Shown here in pieces: positions 32,178 to 42,315 of a DNA stretch of 64,000 nt. The position numbers were made by a program, and so were the translations under genes. Origin of the DNA: Actinocorallia herbida (lineage in GTDB: Bacteria > Actinomycetota > Actinomycetes > Streptosporangiales > Streptosporangiaceae); contig NZ_RJKE01000001.1 of the NCBI RefSeq assembly GCF_003751225.1, positions 5,890,001 through 5,954,000 on the forward strand. Reading direction: 5' to 3'. Within the stretch, counting starts at the first letter, position 1; every line of letters starts with the position of its first letter. Below the pieces are notes generated by a model, which was not told the origin of the DNA, did not search any database, and worked only from the letters and a program-made list of their open reading frames with translations.

Positions 32178-34928
32178 ATGAATGGAGATGTGGCTCCGCC
32201 TGGCGAACGCCGCCGGAAGGGACGCTCATGGTTGCGGGGCGGGCGCACGATCCGCTCCCGGCTGGCGATCATCGTGCTGGTCCCCACCTCGCTGCTGGTG
32301 ACGGTCGCGAGCTTCGGCGTCGCCGACCAGGTCCGGATCTCCGGTGACGCCGACGCCGTCTCCCGCCTGGTCGGCCTCGAACTGTCCGCCCAGGACCTCA
32401 TCCACTCGCTGCAACGGGAACGGTCCCTGACCAGCTCTCTGCTCGGCGGCGCCGGGCAGTTCCGCTCCCAGGTCGACGCGCAGCGCCGGGCCACCGACGT
32501 CAACGAGCAGTCGCTCAAGCAGCAGATCGCGGGCGGCACCTCGCCGAGCGCCCGGGCCGTCTCCGACGCGCTCGCCGGGCTCAACACGCTCAGCTTCATC
32601 CGCGACTCCGCCGACTCCGGCCGGCTGAACCGCACCGAGATGCTGGACTTCTACACCTCGGCGATCGTCAAGCTGAACGGGTTCTCCACCGAGGGCGACC
32701 TCGGCCAGAGCGACCAGGCGCTCCGCCGCGACCTGCAGAGCCTTCACTCCCTCGGTGAGGCCAAGGAGGCCGTCGCCCTGGAGCGCAGCCAGCTCAGCGG
32801 CGTCTTCGCCCAGGGCTACTTCACCCAGAACGACTACCTGCGCTTCACCGAGGTCCGCGCCACCAAGATCGAGGCGCTGGACCGGTTCTGGCAGACGGCG
32901 TCCGAGCAGCGCAAGAGCGACCTGACCGCGGCGCTCAAGACGTCGCAGGCGGGCCTGGCGGAGAACTTCGAGCAGAAGGCGCTGCTCGGCGCCGACGGCA
33001 GCCCGCTGAAGCTCAGCTCGCCGCAGTGGTCGGCCGCGATGACGACCATCGGCAACGACCTGCGCGAGATCCAGCGGGACCTCGGCGACGACATCCGGCA
33101 GCGGGTCGCGGGCATCCACCGCGACGCCGACCGCGGCCTGTTCCTGTACTCGCTGCTCGCACTGGCCTGCCTGATCGTCGCGCTGCTGCTCTGGCTGTAC
33201 ACCTTCCGGTCGATCATGCGCCCGCTGACGATGCTGACCGGCGAGGCCCACGACGTCGCCGAGCGGCGGCTGCCCGAGGCCGTCGCCCGCGTCCAGGCGG
33301 CCGACGACCCCGGCGCCGTCATGCAGCACGTGATCGCCGGATCGGTCCTCGCCCAGCGGGACGACGAGTTCGCCGAGGTCGCGGTGGCGCTCGACCACCT
33401 GCAGAAGACGGCCGTCCGGCTGGCGGTCGAGCAGGCCGTCATGCGGTACAACACCTCGGAATCCCTCGCCAACCTCGGCCGACGCAACCAGAACCTGGTC
33501 CGCCGGCAGCTCGGCTTCATCTCCGCCCTGGAGAAGGAAGAAGCCGACCCCAACCAGCTGGCGAACCTCTTCGAGCTCGACCACCTCGCCACCCGCATGC
33601 GGCGGAACGCCGAATCGCTGCTGATCCTCACCGGGGAGCACAGCCCGCGGCGCTGGTCGACCGCGGTGTCGGTCGGCGACGTCCTGCGGTCGGCGTTCGC
33701 GGAGGTCGAGGACTACCGCCGGGTGACGCTGCGCCGGGCCGACAAGGCGATGGTGCAGGGCGCGGCCGCCGCCGAGATCGCCCACCTGCTCGCCGAACTC
33801 GTCGAGAACGCCCTGGCCTTCTCGCCGCCGGACCTCGCCGTCGAGGTGCAGGCCCGCTCGGCGGGGAACGAGTACCACATCGCGATCGTCGACCAGGGGC
33901 TCGGGATGGCGGCCGAGGCGATGGCCGTCGCGAACGCCCGGCTCGCCGGCGAGGAGAGCTTCCTGGTCAGCCCGACCCGCGACCTCGGCCACTACGTGGT
34001 CGGCCGGCTCGCGCAGCGGCTCAGCATCAAGGTCTGGCTGCACGACTCGCCGCTCAACGGCGTCACCGCCCGCGTGGTGATCCCGACGTCGCTGCTGGAG
34101 CAGCCCGGCAAGCCGTCGGCCGCGCCGCGGCAGCAGGTGCCGGTCAGCGCCGGGGTCGGGCCGCACACCTCGGGTGCCTACCTGAGCGCGCCGATCCCCG
34201 GCGACCGGACGTCCGGGCAGAACGGCAGCGGGCCCCACCCGTCGTCCAACGGCTCCGGGCCCGCGCACCCGGCGTCCCCCAACGGCGCGCAGCCGGGCGC
34301 CGCGAACCCCGGCACCGGACCGAACGGGATCTACCCGGGCGGCGCGCCGAACGGCGGTGCCAACCCGGGCACCGGACCGAACGGGGTCTATCCCGGCGAC
34401 TCCCAGACGGGCGGTGCGCAGCCCGGCACCGGGCCGAACGGGATCTACCCGGGAGCGGCGCAGAACGGCGGCAGCGGGGCGTACCCGGCCGTCCCCGGCG
34501 GCTCCCAGACGAGCGGGGCGTACTCGGCGTCCCACGGCAGCGGAGCCCATCCCGCGGTGCCGCCGGGAGCGCTGTCGGCGCAACCGCCGAACGGGCCGTA
34601 CTCCGGCGGGATGCCGCCGCAGCCGCCCGGCTCCACCGGCGGGACGCCGTTCGCGCCCGGTCCGCTCGCCGGACCGCTCGCCAAGGGCCAGCCCGGCGGC
34701 GGGCCCCGGCACGCCGCCCCCAAAACGACCCGCAACGGGCTGCTCAAGCGGCAGCCCCGCACCCCCGGCACCCGGCGGGCCGGGGCGGCGCAACGTCCCG
34801 CGACGCCGGAGCAGCCCCGTCCCCCGGCGCGTCCCGAACGGACGCCCGGCGAGGTCCGGCAGATGCTGGACAGCTTCAGGCTCGGCTACAACAACGCCGA
34901 CACCCGCACCGGCGATGAGCCGCAGTGA
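32178..34928 (+). CDS. cvnA: Conservon sensor kinase (CvnA type) with NIT domain
   Basis: ATG 32178 is preferred over 32100 because the extra 26 residues are unlike the family. The 916-residue protein has a membrane helix (LAIIVLVPTSLLVTVASFGV), an external nitrate/nitrite-sensing-like helical domain (LQRERSLTSSLLGG, LSGVFAQGYFTQNDYLRF), a second helix (YSLLALACLIVALLLWLY), a HAMP-like linker, a dimerisation region (FELDHLATRMRRNAESLLIL) and a HATPase domain (LLAELVENALAFSPPDLAVE, GLGMAAEAMA). The C-terminal 220 residues are Pro/Gly/Asn-rich with a tandem repeat. It heads a complete A-B-C-D conservon. Confidence 0.92.
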   Translation: MNGDVAPPGERRRKGRSWLRGGRTIRSRLAIIVLVPTSLLVTVASFGVADQVRISGDADAVSRLVGLELSAQDLIHSLQRERSLTSSLLGGAGQFRSQVDAQRRATDVNEQSLKQQIAGGTSPSARAVSDALAGLNTLSFIRDSADSGRLNRTEMLDFYTSAIVKLNGFSTEGDLGQSDQALRRDLQSLHSLGEAKEAVALERSQLSGVFAQGYFTQNDYLRFTEVRATKIEALDRFWQTASEQRKSDLTAALKTSQAGLAENFEQKALLGADGSPLKLSSPQWSAAMTTIGNDLREIQRDLGDDIRQRVAGIHRDADRGLFLYSLLALACLIVALLLWLYTFRSIMRPLTMLTGEAHDVAERRLPEAVARVQAADDPGAVMQHVIAGSVLAQRDDEFAEVAVALDHLQKTAVRLAVEQAVMRYNTSESLANLGRRNQNLVRRQLGFISALEKEEADPNQLANLFELDHLATRMRRNAESLLILTGEHSPRRWSTAVSVGDVLRSAFAEVEDYRRVTLRRADKAMVQGAAAAEIAHLLAELVENALAFSPPDLAVEVQARSAGNEYHIAIVDQGLGMAAEAMAVANARLAGEESFLVSPTRDLGHYVVGRLAQRLSIKVWLHDSPLNGVTARVVIPTSLLEQPGKPSAAPRQQVPVSAGVGPHTSGAYLSAPIPGDRTSGQNGSGPHPSSNGSGPAHPASPNGAQPGAANPGTGPNGIYPGGAPNGGANPGTGPNGVYPGDSQTGGAQPGTGPNGIYPGAAQNGGSGAYPAVPGGSQTSGAYSASHGSGAHPAVPPGALSAQPPNGPYSGGMPPQPPGSTGGTPFAPGPLAGPLAKGQPGGGPRHAAPKTTRNGLLKRQPRTPGTRRAGAAQRPATPEQPRPPARPERTPGEVRQMLDSFRLGYNNADTRTGDEPQ
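34302..34472 (+). repeat. Three tandem 57-base units inside cvnA
   Basis: Three 19-residue units of the type ANPGTGPNGIYPG plus six variable residues follow each other in frame. They lie in the disordered C-terminal extension of the kinase. Such extensions are common in CvnA proteins and vary in length. Confidence 0.8.
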
Positions 34929-34946
34929 TGGAGGAGAGCCCCCGCC

Positions 34947-35369
34947 ATGTCCCAAACCGCGCAGGACATCAGCAACGTCAACTGGCTGCTGGGCCGGTTC
35001 GTGAAGGAGACCGACGGGGTGGCCGACGCGGTCGCCGTCTCCTCCGACGGGCTGCTGATGGCGATGTCGGACGGTCTCGACCGGCCGACCGCCGAACCCC
35101 TGGCCGCGATCATCTCGGGGCTCGTCAGCCTCTCGCGGACGGCGTCCCACCGGTACCGGTTCGACGGCCTCAAGCTGGTGATGATCGAGATGCGGCGGGG
35201 CTTCCTGCTGGTCTCGTCGATCTCCGACGGGAGCTGCCTGGGCGTCGTCGCGACCACCGAATGCGATCTGGGCCTGGTCGGCCACGAGATCGCGGTGCTG
35301 TGCGAGCGGTTCGGCGCCCTCCTCACGCCCGAGATCGTCGCGGAGCTGAAGAACGAGGTTCTTCGGTGA
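34947..35369 (+). CDS. cvnB: Roadblock/LC7 domain protein (CvnB)
   Basis: The 140-residue product has INSNVNWLLG-type helix 1 (SNVNWLLGRFVKETDGVADA), AVSSDGLLMAMSDGLDR and SDGSCLGVVATTECDLGLVG, the roadblock/LC7 pattern. It starts 18 bases after the kinase gene with a GGAGGAGAG ribosome-binding site, and its TGA overlaps the GTG of the DUF742 gene. In the conservon it bridges kinase and GTPase. Confidence 0.93.
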   Translation: MSQTAQDISNVNWLLGRFVKETDGVADAVAVSSDGLLMAMSDGLDRPTAEPLAAIISGLVSLSRTASHRYRFDGLKLVMIEMRRGFLLVSSISDGSCLGVVATTECDLGLVGHEIAVLCERFGALLTPEIVAELKNEVLR

Positions 35370-35821
35370 ACGACGGCCGGCGCGACGAGCCGCCCTGGCC
35401 GCCGGGCACGGTCGAGCACCGCAAGGGGCCGGAGCCCGCCGTGCCGGGCACTCCCCCGACCGTGCCCGTCCCGACCGACGAGGGCCCCGGCGAGCAGTTC
35501 GTCCGGCCGTTCATCGTCACCGGCGGACGCACCCGGCCCGCCGACGACCGGCTCCGGGTGGAGACGCTGGTCACCGCCATCCCCGCGGCCCTGTCGGCGC
35601 CGCTCAGCTTCGAACGCCGGCGGATCGTCGAGGTCTGCCAGTGGCCCCTGTCGGTCGCCGAGATCGCCGCGAGCCTCGGGGTGCCGCTCGGCGTCACCCG
35701 GGTGCTGATCGCCGACCTGCTGGCCGAGCGTTACCTCACCGTCCATGAGCAGGCCGGCCTGAACGGCCACCTCTCGCTGGCCCTGCTGGAAAGGATCCGG
35801 GAAGGTGTTCGGTCACTCTGA
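35366..35821 (+). CDS. cvnC: DUF742 protein (CvnC)
   Basis: GTG 35366 overlaps the CvnB stop. The 151-residue product has a Pro-rich N-terminus, then VRPFIVTGGRTRPADDRLRV and the winged-helix part IVEVCQWPLSVAEIAASLGV with VLIADLLAERYLTV. This is the third protein of the complete conservon. Its C-terminus overlaps the GTPase gene by 17 bases. Confidence 0.92.
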   Translation: MNDGRRDEPPWPPGTVEHRKGPEPAVPGTPPTVPVPTDEGPGEQFVRPFIVTGGRTRPADDRLRVETLVTAIPAALSAPLSFERRRIVEVCQWPLSVAEIAASLGVPLGVTRVLIADLLAERYLTVHEQAGLNGHLSLALLERIREGVRSL

Positions 35822-36374
35822 AACCCTCACCTCCATCGTCTCGGCGAAGATCATCGTCTCGGGCGGTTTCGGAGTCGGGAAGACCACGTTCGTCGGCGCG
35901 ATCTCCGAGATCGAGCCGCTGACCACCGAGGCGGCGATGACGTCGATCTCGGCGGGCGTCGACGACACGACCGGTGTCGAGGCGAAGTCGACGACGACCG
36001 TCGCCTTCGACTTCGGCCGGATCACCGTCGACGAGCGCATCGTGCTGTACCTGTTCGGGACGCCCGGCCAGGAGCGGTTCGCGTTCCTCTGGGACGACCT
36101 GATCGAGGGCGCGATCGGCGCGATCGTGCTGGTCGACACGCGCCGCATCGACCAGGCGTATCCCGCGCTCGACTTCTTCGAGGAGGCGCAGATCCCGATC
36201 GCGATCGGCGTCAACTACTTCCCCGGCTCCGACCGGTTCGACCTGGACGAGATCCGCGAGGCGCTGGGCATCGCGGACCGCACCCCGGTCGTCCTGTGCG
36301 ACGCCCGGGACCGCGAATCGGTCAAACACGTCCTGATCGCGCTGCTGGACAGCGTGATCTTCAACGCCCGCTAG
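35805..36374 (+). CDS. cvnD: Small GTPase-like protein (CvnD)
   Basis: The 189-residue product starts at a GTG within the end of cvnC. It has the P-loop SGGFGVGKTTFVGAIS, VEAKSTTTVAFDFGRI, LFGTPGQERFAFLWDD and the VNYFPGSD segment. It is close to the CvnD encoded at 5391-5990, so the two operons are paralogues. Nine bases separate it from a binding-lipoprotein gene, which suggests cotranscription. Confidence 0.93.
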   Translation: MFGHSETLTSIVSAKIIVSGGFGVGKTTFVGAISEIEPLTTEAAMTSISAGVDDTTGVEAKSTTTVAFDFGRITVDERIVLYLFGTPGQERFAFLWDDLIEGAIGAIVLVDTRRIDQAYPALDFFEEAQIPIAIGVNYFPGSDRFDLDEIREALGIADRTPVVLCDARDRESVKHVLIALLDSVIFNAR

Positions 36375-36383
36375 GAGGCCAGG

Positions 36384-37391
36384 ATGCTCCGTTCCACCCG
36401 GTCGCTGACCGCCGCGGTCCTGCTGGCGGTGCTCCCCCTCGGCGGCTGCTCGATGCTCCCCGGCCAGACGCCGGAGGCCGAGGAGCGGCCGGTGACGCTC
36501 GGGTTCAGCGCCTGGCCCGGCTGGTTCCCCTGGCAGGTCGCCCAGGAGAAGGGCTTCTTCGCCGCGCACGGCCTGAAGCTCGAACTGCGCTGGTACGACA
36601 ACTACACCGACAGCCTGACCGCGCTCACCAACGGCGACATCGACGCCAACAGCCAGACCCTCAACGACACGCTCACCGCGGTGACGGACGGGGCGCGGCT
36701 CACGGCCGTCCTGGTCAACGACAACTCGACCGGCAACGACCAGATCATCGCCCGGCCCGGCATCACCAAGATCTCCGATCTGAAGGGCAAGCGGGTCGCG
36801 GCCGAGGCCGGCACCGTCGACCACTACCTGCTGACGCTCGCGCTGCGCAGGGCCGGGCTCAGCCTCAAGGACGTCAAGTTCGAGCCGATGGCGACCGACG
36901 CCGCCGCGGAGGCCTTCTACCAGGGCAAACTCGACGCCGTCGGGGTGTTCGCGCCGTTCACGACGACCGCCCTGCAGCTCGAGGACAGCAAGGCGATCGC
37001 GACGTCCAAGGAGTTCCCGGGGGCGATCCCCGACCTGCTCGTCGTCACCGGGGCGTTCCTGCGCAAGCACCCCGAGAAGGTGCAGGCGATGGTCTCGACC
37101 TGGTTCGACACGCTCGACTGGATCAAGACGCACCGGGCCGAGGCGCTGCGGATCATGGCGAAGCGGGCGGGCGTGTCGGAGGCCGACTACACCTCCTACG
37201 ACTCGGGCACCTCGATCTTCACGCTGCAGCAGAACGTCGAGGCATTCCGGTCGGACACCGCGACGGAGACGAGCCTGCCGTTCCAGGCGCGGTCGCTGTC
37301 GCAGTTCCTGGTCGACAACCAGCTCTCCCCCATGAAGGCGTCGCTGAACGACCTGTTCGATCCGCGGTTCATCCAGGCCGAACGGCACTGA
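36384..37391 (+). CDS. Substrate-binding lipoprotein (NitT/TauT/SsuA type)
   Basis: The 335-residue protein starts with a lipoprotein signal (LLAVLPLGGCSML; lipid-modified Cys at the GGC). The mature part matches aliphatic sulfonate/nitrate/taurine binding proteins: TLGFSAWPGWFPWQVAQEKG, TDSLTALTNGDIDANSQT, VNDNSTGNDQIIARPG. It is a clear paralogue of the protein encoded at 39095-40102. Because it follows cvnD by nine bases, it is probably expressed with the conservon, an unusual link between a ligand-binding protein and a G-protein-like module. Confidence 0.9.
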   Translation: MLRSTRSLTAAVLLAVLPLGGCSMLPGQTPEAEERPVTLGFSAWPGWFPWQVAQEKGFFAAHGLKLELRWYDNYTDSLTALTNGDIDANSQTLNDTLTAVTDGARLTAVLVNDNSTGNDQIIARPGITKISDLKGKRVAAEAGTVDHYLLTLALRRAGLSLKDVKFEPMATDAAAEAFYQGKLDAVGVFAPFTTTALQLEDSKAIATSKEFPGAIPDLLVVTGAFLRKHPEKVQAMVSTWFDTLDWIKTHRAEALRIMAKRAGVSEADYTSYDSGTSIFTLQQNVEAFRSDTATETSLPFQARSLSQFLVDNQLSPMKASLNDLFDPRFIQAERH

Positions 37392-37407
37392 CGTCCCGCG
37401 TTCGCGA

Positions 37408-37436
37408 AAGAGCCCGCCTCGGGGAGGCGGGCTCTT
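37408..37436. terminator. Bidirectional terminator hairpin
   Basis: Perfect 13-base arms, AAGAGCCCGCCTC and GAGGCGGGCTCTT, with a three-base loop. It lies between the convergent ends of the two transporter-related units. Confidence 0.92.
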
Positions 37437-37497
37437 CGTGCGTTCCGGCGGCGGGGGCACGGTTCCGTCCCGTGGAACGGTGGGCGCCGCCGGAGGG

Positions 37498-38259
37498 TCA
37501 GGCGTAGGAGGGCGAGCGGTGGTCGCGGACCAGGCTCTCGACCTTGGCGCGCAGGTCGAGGAAATGCGGGGCGAGCTTCAGCGGGAGGTCCCGCTGGTCG
37601 GGGAGGGTGATCGGGAGCTCGGCGGCGACCCGGCCCGGCGACGTCGCCAGGACCACGATCCGCTGCGACAGGAAGACCGCCTCCTCCACGTCGTGGGTGA
37701 CCATGACGATCGTGGTGCCGGTGTCCTGCCAGACCTTGCGGACGAAGACCTGCATGTCGTCCTTGGTCTGGCAGTCGAGCGCGCCGAACGGCTCGTCCAG
37801 GAGCAGCACCTCCGGTTCGCACGCCAGCGCGCGGGCGATCGCGACCCGCTGCCGCTGGCCGCCCGAGAGCTCCTTGGGCAGCCGCTTCTCCAGGCCGGTG
37901 AGGCCCAGCTCGGCCAGGTACCAGGCGACGCGTTCGCGCCGGTCGGCCTTGCTGATCCTGAGCGGTTCGAGGCCGAACGCCACGTTCTGCTCGACGGTCC
38001 GGAACGGGAACAGGGCGCCGGTCTGGAAGACCAGGCCGCGTTCCGGGCCGGGCCCTTCGACGGGCAGGCCGTCCAGGGTGATCGTCCCCCGGCTGGGGAC
38101 GTCGAGTCCGGCGATCAGCGACAGCAGCGTCGACTTGCCGGATCCGCTCGCGCCGACGATGCAGACGAACTCGCCCGCGGACACCTCCAGGGAGATGCCG
38201 TCGAGGGCGAGTGCTCCGCCGAAGTCACGGGAGACACCCGTGATGGCCAGGCGCTTCAT
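37498..38259 (-). CDS. ABC transporter ATP-binding protein (SsuB/TauB type)
   Basis: The 253-residue protein has Walker A (VGASGSGKSTLLSLIAGLD), the Q-loop (GLVFQTGALFPFRT), signature LSGGQRQRVAIARAL, Walker B (EVLLLDEPFGALDCQTKDD) and the H-loop (VTHDVEEAVFLSQRI). It is the ATPase of the sulfonate/taurine-type importer. The gene is last in the A-C-B operon and overlaps the permease stop by four bases. Confidence 0.93.
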   Translation of the reverse strand: MKRLAITGVSRDFGGALALDGISLEVSAGEFVCIVGASGSGKSTLLSLIAGLDVPSRGTITLDGLPVEGPGPERGLVFQTGALFPFRTVEQNVAFGLEPLRISKADRRERVAWYLAELGLTGLEKRLPKELSGGQRQRVAIARALACEPEVLLLDEPFGALDCQTKDDMQVFVRKVWQDTGTTIVMVTHDVEEAVFLSQRIVVLATSPGRVAAELPITLPDQRDLPLKLAPHFLDLRAKVESLVRDHRSPSYA

Positions 38260-39094
38260 GGCTGCCACCTTCCGATCCGGTCGCGGAGGAGTCTCAGCAG
38301 GACGTCGATCGCCAGCCCGATCATCCCGATGACGATCAGCACGGCGAAGATCTTGTCGGACTGGAGGAACCGGCCCGCGCGGGCGATGCGGTACCCGAGC
38401 CCCGACTCGGCCGCGATCAGCTCTGCGACGACGACGAGGTTCCAGGCCACCGCGAAGTTGACGCGCAGGGCGTCCAGGATGCCGGGGAGGGCGTAGGGCA
38501 CGATCACCCGGCGCAGGATCTCGTTCTGGCGGGCGCCGAGCGTCGCCGAGACCTGCCGCAGGTCGCGCGGGACGACCTTGACGACGTCGGCCGTCATCAG
38601 CGTGTTGAAGAAGACGACGCCGATGACCAGCAGCGCGATCTTCGAGCTCTCGCCGATGCCGAGCCAGATCACCAGCAGCGGGATGAACGCGCTGGCCGGC
38701 AGGTAGCGCAGGATGCCGATCACCGGTTCCAGCGCGGCGTGCGCCGACCGGTAGGCGCCCATGAGGATGCCGAGCGGGACGGAGATCAGCGTCGCGATCC
38801 CGAACCCCCACAGGATCCGGGACGAGCTGGCCCAGGCGTCGTCGGCGAGCTGCCCCGACTTGGCCATCTCCCAGCCCGCCGACCAGGTCGCGGACGGGGT
38901 GGGCAGGAACTCCGCCTGCACCCAGCCCGCTTCGCTGACCAGCAGCCAGAGCGTGAACGGCACGAGCACGGAGGCGGCCCGCAGCAGCCAGACCGCGCGC
39001 GGCGGGACCGGCGCGCCCAGGGTGAGCAGCGCCGGAAGGGGGCGGGCCGGACGCCGCCGGGGAAGCGGCGTCCGGTGCTGCCTGAGGGCGGTGG

Positions 39095-39098
<4 letters not shown>
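38256..39098 (-). CDS. ABC transporter permease (SsuC/TauC type)
   Basis: GTG 39098 overlaps the stop of the binding-protein gene. The 280-residue protein has six hydrophobic segments and the EAA-loop VVPRDLRQVSATLGARQNEI with VIVPYALPGILDALRVNFAV that contacts the ATPase. The arrangement is that of the NitT/TauT permeases. It completes the importer encoded by this operon. Confidence 0.92.
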
Positions 39099-40102
<1,004 letters not shown>

Positions 40103-40340
40103 GGTTCTTCGGGCCTTCTTCCACTGAGGGGGGTCGGGGGTGAGCTGGCCGAACGCCGGACAGGGGGCCAATCCGGCGGTGAACGAATTTCTCGATCTTA
40201 TCGGCTAATGGCTTGGAAGGCTCCATTACCGCCGGGCAATTCGACCGCGATAATGGACGTGGATTACGGCCGTGCACGAAATCGACCGCCGTTGTCTTTT
40301 TTCCGCCTTCTCGGAGAACACGGGGAAAAGGCACGTCGGC

Positions 40341-40416
40341 TAATTCCTGTCGCTTGACAGATATAGGTAGGCCGCGCGTGTTTCCTCGGCGTGTCCCGGC
40401 GGTTCCCCGTCCGTGA
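40341..40416 (-). repeat. Dispersed ~75-base block with CTGTC/GACAG palindrome, copy 2
   Basis: AATTCCTGTCGCTTGACAGA starts the block; it matches 12338-12413 including the downstream GCCG, GTTTCC and GTCCC pieces. It lies upstream of the sulfonate-type importer operon and downstream of the broken lysR gene. The 14-base core CTGTC-N4-GACAG is a plausible regulator site. Confidence 0.6.
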
Positions 40417-40427
40417 AAGCTGCGGGG

Positions 40428-41294
40428 CTAGCCGTACGTCAGGCGGTCGATGAAGCGGGCGAGGGCCGGGGTCTGGGCGTGGCGGGGGTCCCAGGCGAGG
40501 CCGATGGGGCGGTGGCGGGCCGGGAGCAGGGGGCGGTAGACGGTGCTGCCCACGCCGCCGGGCTCGGGGACGGGCAGCACGCCGACGCCGAGACCCGCGC
40601 CGATCAGGCCCCTGACCGTGGCGATCTCCTTGCTAACGAAGGCGATGACCGGCTCGAATCCGGCCTCGCGGCACATCTCGTCGAAGGTGCGGCGCAGGTC
40701 CGTGGTGGGGCCGAGGGCGATGAAGGGTTCCGCTCGCAGGTCCCTGAGGGAGAGGTCGGGCCGGGACGTCAGGGGGTGGTCGGCGGGGAGGGTGAGGAAC
40801 AGCGGCTGCTCGCGGAGGGAGAACCAGCGGGCGGACGCGTCGTCCGGGGGCGGGGTGACGAGCGCGGCGTCCGTCTCGCCGTGGCTCAGCCAGGCGTAGA
40901 GCTCGCGACCGAAACCCTGGCGGAGCTCGAACCTGATCCCCGGCGTGACGGCCCGGTGGTCGCGCAGCACCTCCGGCACCAGCCATCGCCCGGTGGAGTG
41001 CAGAAAACCGAGCCGGATCAGCCCGGTGTCGGGATCCGCGAGCGCTTCGACCCGCAGCCGCGCCCGCTCCAACTCGGCGACGGCCCGCGCCGCGTGATCG
41101 CGATAGAGCGCCCCGAACCGATTGACCCGCAGCCGCCGTCCATGCCGATCGAACAGCTCGACGCCCAGCTCGTCCTCGAGTCGCGCCAGCGCCCGCGACA
41201 GCGACTACTGGTTGACCCGCTCGGCCAGCGCCGTATCCCGCATGTTCTCCGTGTCACACAGCGACAGGAACCACCGCAGCGTCTTGAGCTCCAT
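40428..41294 (-). pseudogene. LysR-family regulator interrupted by an amber codon
   Basis: From ATG 41294 the frame gives MELKTLRWFLSLCDTENMRD and ALAERVNQ, then TAG at 41205-41207 (codon 30), then continues in frame SLSRALARLEDELGVELFDR and HGRRLRVNRFGALYR, followed by a full LysR ligand-binding domain (IRLGFLHSTGRWLVPEVLRD, GLGVGVLPVPEPGG) to 40428. The stop falls inside the helix-turn-helix, where LysR proteins read VNQ-x-x-LSRAL, so it is a point nonsense change. A product restarting after the TAG would lack the DNA-binding domain. Confidence 0.88.
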
Positions 41295-41706
41295 GCAGGC
41301 ATGATGCCTCATCCGCATCACCTGAAGCGAACATTGCATTTCGCGCATCAGCCCAGCTAGCGCAGAGTGTCCGCTATGGCGACGAACATCCGAGCCGCAG
41401 CATCCACACCCCACCGCCCCGCGCCCCCTCACACCGCGACCCACCACGCCACGAGCCCTCCCGGTCACCTCCCGAATCGAAGTCGCGCTCACCCAGAGGT
41501 CCCAGCGCGCCGAAGGAATCGGCGAACCGATACCGCGACACCGCCGGGAGGCTCGCGAACCGCATGCGGAACACGATCGAGTACTTGCGCACCGGAACCT
41601 GACTGAGCTTCCCCCAGCGCGACGACAGCTTGGTGTGGTTCTGTCTGAAGGGCCCGGCGATGCGCCTCGCGAGAGATGCCGCGTCGCGACTGGTGTGCTC
41701 GCGGCT
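41295..41706. other. Intergenic region without a supported gene
   Basis: About 410 bases. A minus-strand frame ending near 41374 begins MRKYSIVFRMRFASLPAV, superficially like the start of an ABC-2 permease, but no membrane segments follow, so it is not called. Confidence 0.4.
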
Positions 41707-41976
41707 TCAGCCGGTCCAGGTCATGGCGACGATGACGACACGTCGCTGATCGTCTTCTTCATGCTCAAGGATGAGGTACCAGGCCAGGCCCCGGCCATCG
41801 GCGAAGCTCATGGTCCTGGAATTGGCGGCCGCCGGATTGCTCCGGTTGTAAGGCTCACCGCCCCAGGGGGCGAGTTCCAGAGAGGCACGCAGCTCCAGGT
41901 AGCCCTCAAGGCCGTCGGTCGGCACATGGGCGAGCGCTTCGAGGACCGCGTCGGTCTCCTCGACGATGTAGGTCAC
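41707..41976 (-). CDS. Small protein partner of the DUF6247 gene (toxin-like)
   Basis: The 89-residue product starts at a GTG that overlaps the DUF6247 stop (GTGA). It has a compact alpha/beta pattern (YIVEETDAVLEALAHVPTDG, GLAWYLILEHEEDDQRRVVI) similar in size and layout to RelE/ParE-fold toxins, but the match is not strong enough to name. Two-gene coupling with a small helical protein upstream fits a toxin-antitoxin-like module. Confidence 0.6.
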   Translation of the reverse strand: MTYIVEETDAVLEALAHVPTDGLEGYLELRASLELAPWGGEPYNRSNPAAANSRTMSFADGRGLAWYLILEHEEDDQRRVVIVAMTWTG

Positions 41977-42302
41977 TTTTCGGCGGCGAGCCGTGCCCGG
42001 ATCATGTCCACCGCCGAACCGGTGGGAACCTGCTCACCACGGTCAAGGCGGGCAACGACGTCCAGTGCCGCACGATGGCGCTCGACGTCCATGGACAGCA
42101 CCGCGACCCGCCACCAACGCTCGATGAACTCAAGGACCGGAGCGAGATCGAGATCTTCAGTGGCAGCGGCCATGACCCCGCGGTACTCACGGTCGAAGTC
42201 ACCGCGCTCCTCAGGCAGCAGGGCAGCACGGATCGCTTTGGGGCTCTTGTCAGGCACCCGGCCCGACGGGCCCGAGGCCGATTCCGAAAGCGCAGCTGCC
42301 AT
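41973..42302 (-). CDS. DUF6247 family protein
   Basis: ATG 42302 is chosen because a TATACT -10 box lies seven bases upstream, implying a leaderless start. The 109-residue product has the DUF6247 pattern SPKAIRAALLPEERGDFDRE, VLEFIERWWRVAVLSMD and a C-terminal helix. Such proteins are encoded beside small toxin-like proteins in actinomycetes, as here. Proposed role: antitoxin-like partner of the downstream protein (inference). Confidence 0.75.
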   Translation of the reverse strand: MAAALSESASGPSGRVPDKSPKAIRAALLPEERGDFDREYRGVMAAATEDLDLAPVLEFIERWWRVAVLSMDVERHRAALDVVARLDRGEQVPTGSAVDMIRARLAAEK

Positions 42303-42309
42303 AGCCCGA

Positions 42310-42315
42310 AGTATA
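42310..42315 (-). promoter_or_regulatory. -10 element of a leaderless promoter
   Basis: TATACT on the minus strand lies seven bases before the DUF6247 ATG, the spacing at which transcription would start at or beside the start codon. No clear -35 box was found. Confidence 0.5.

Noticed and set aside
32226-35285. 1019-codon minus-strand frame across the conservon
   Set aside because: It is antisense to well-conserved cvnA/cvnB and has no recognisable motif.
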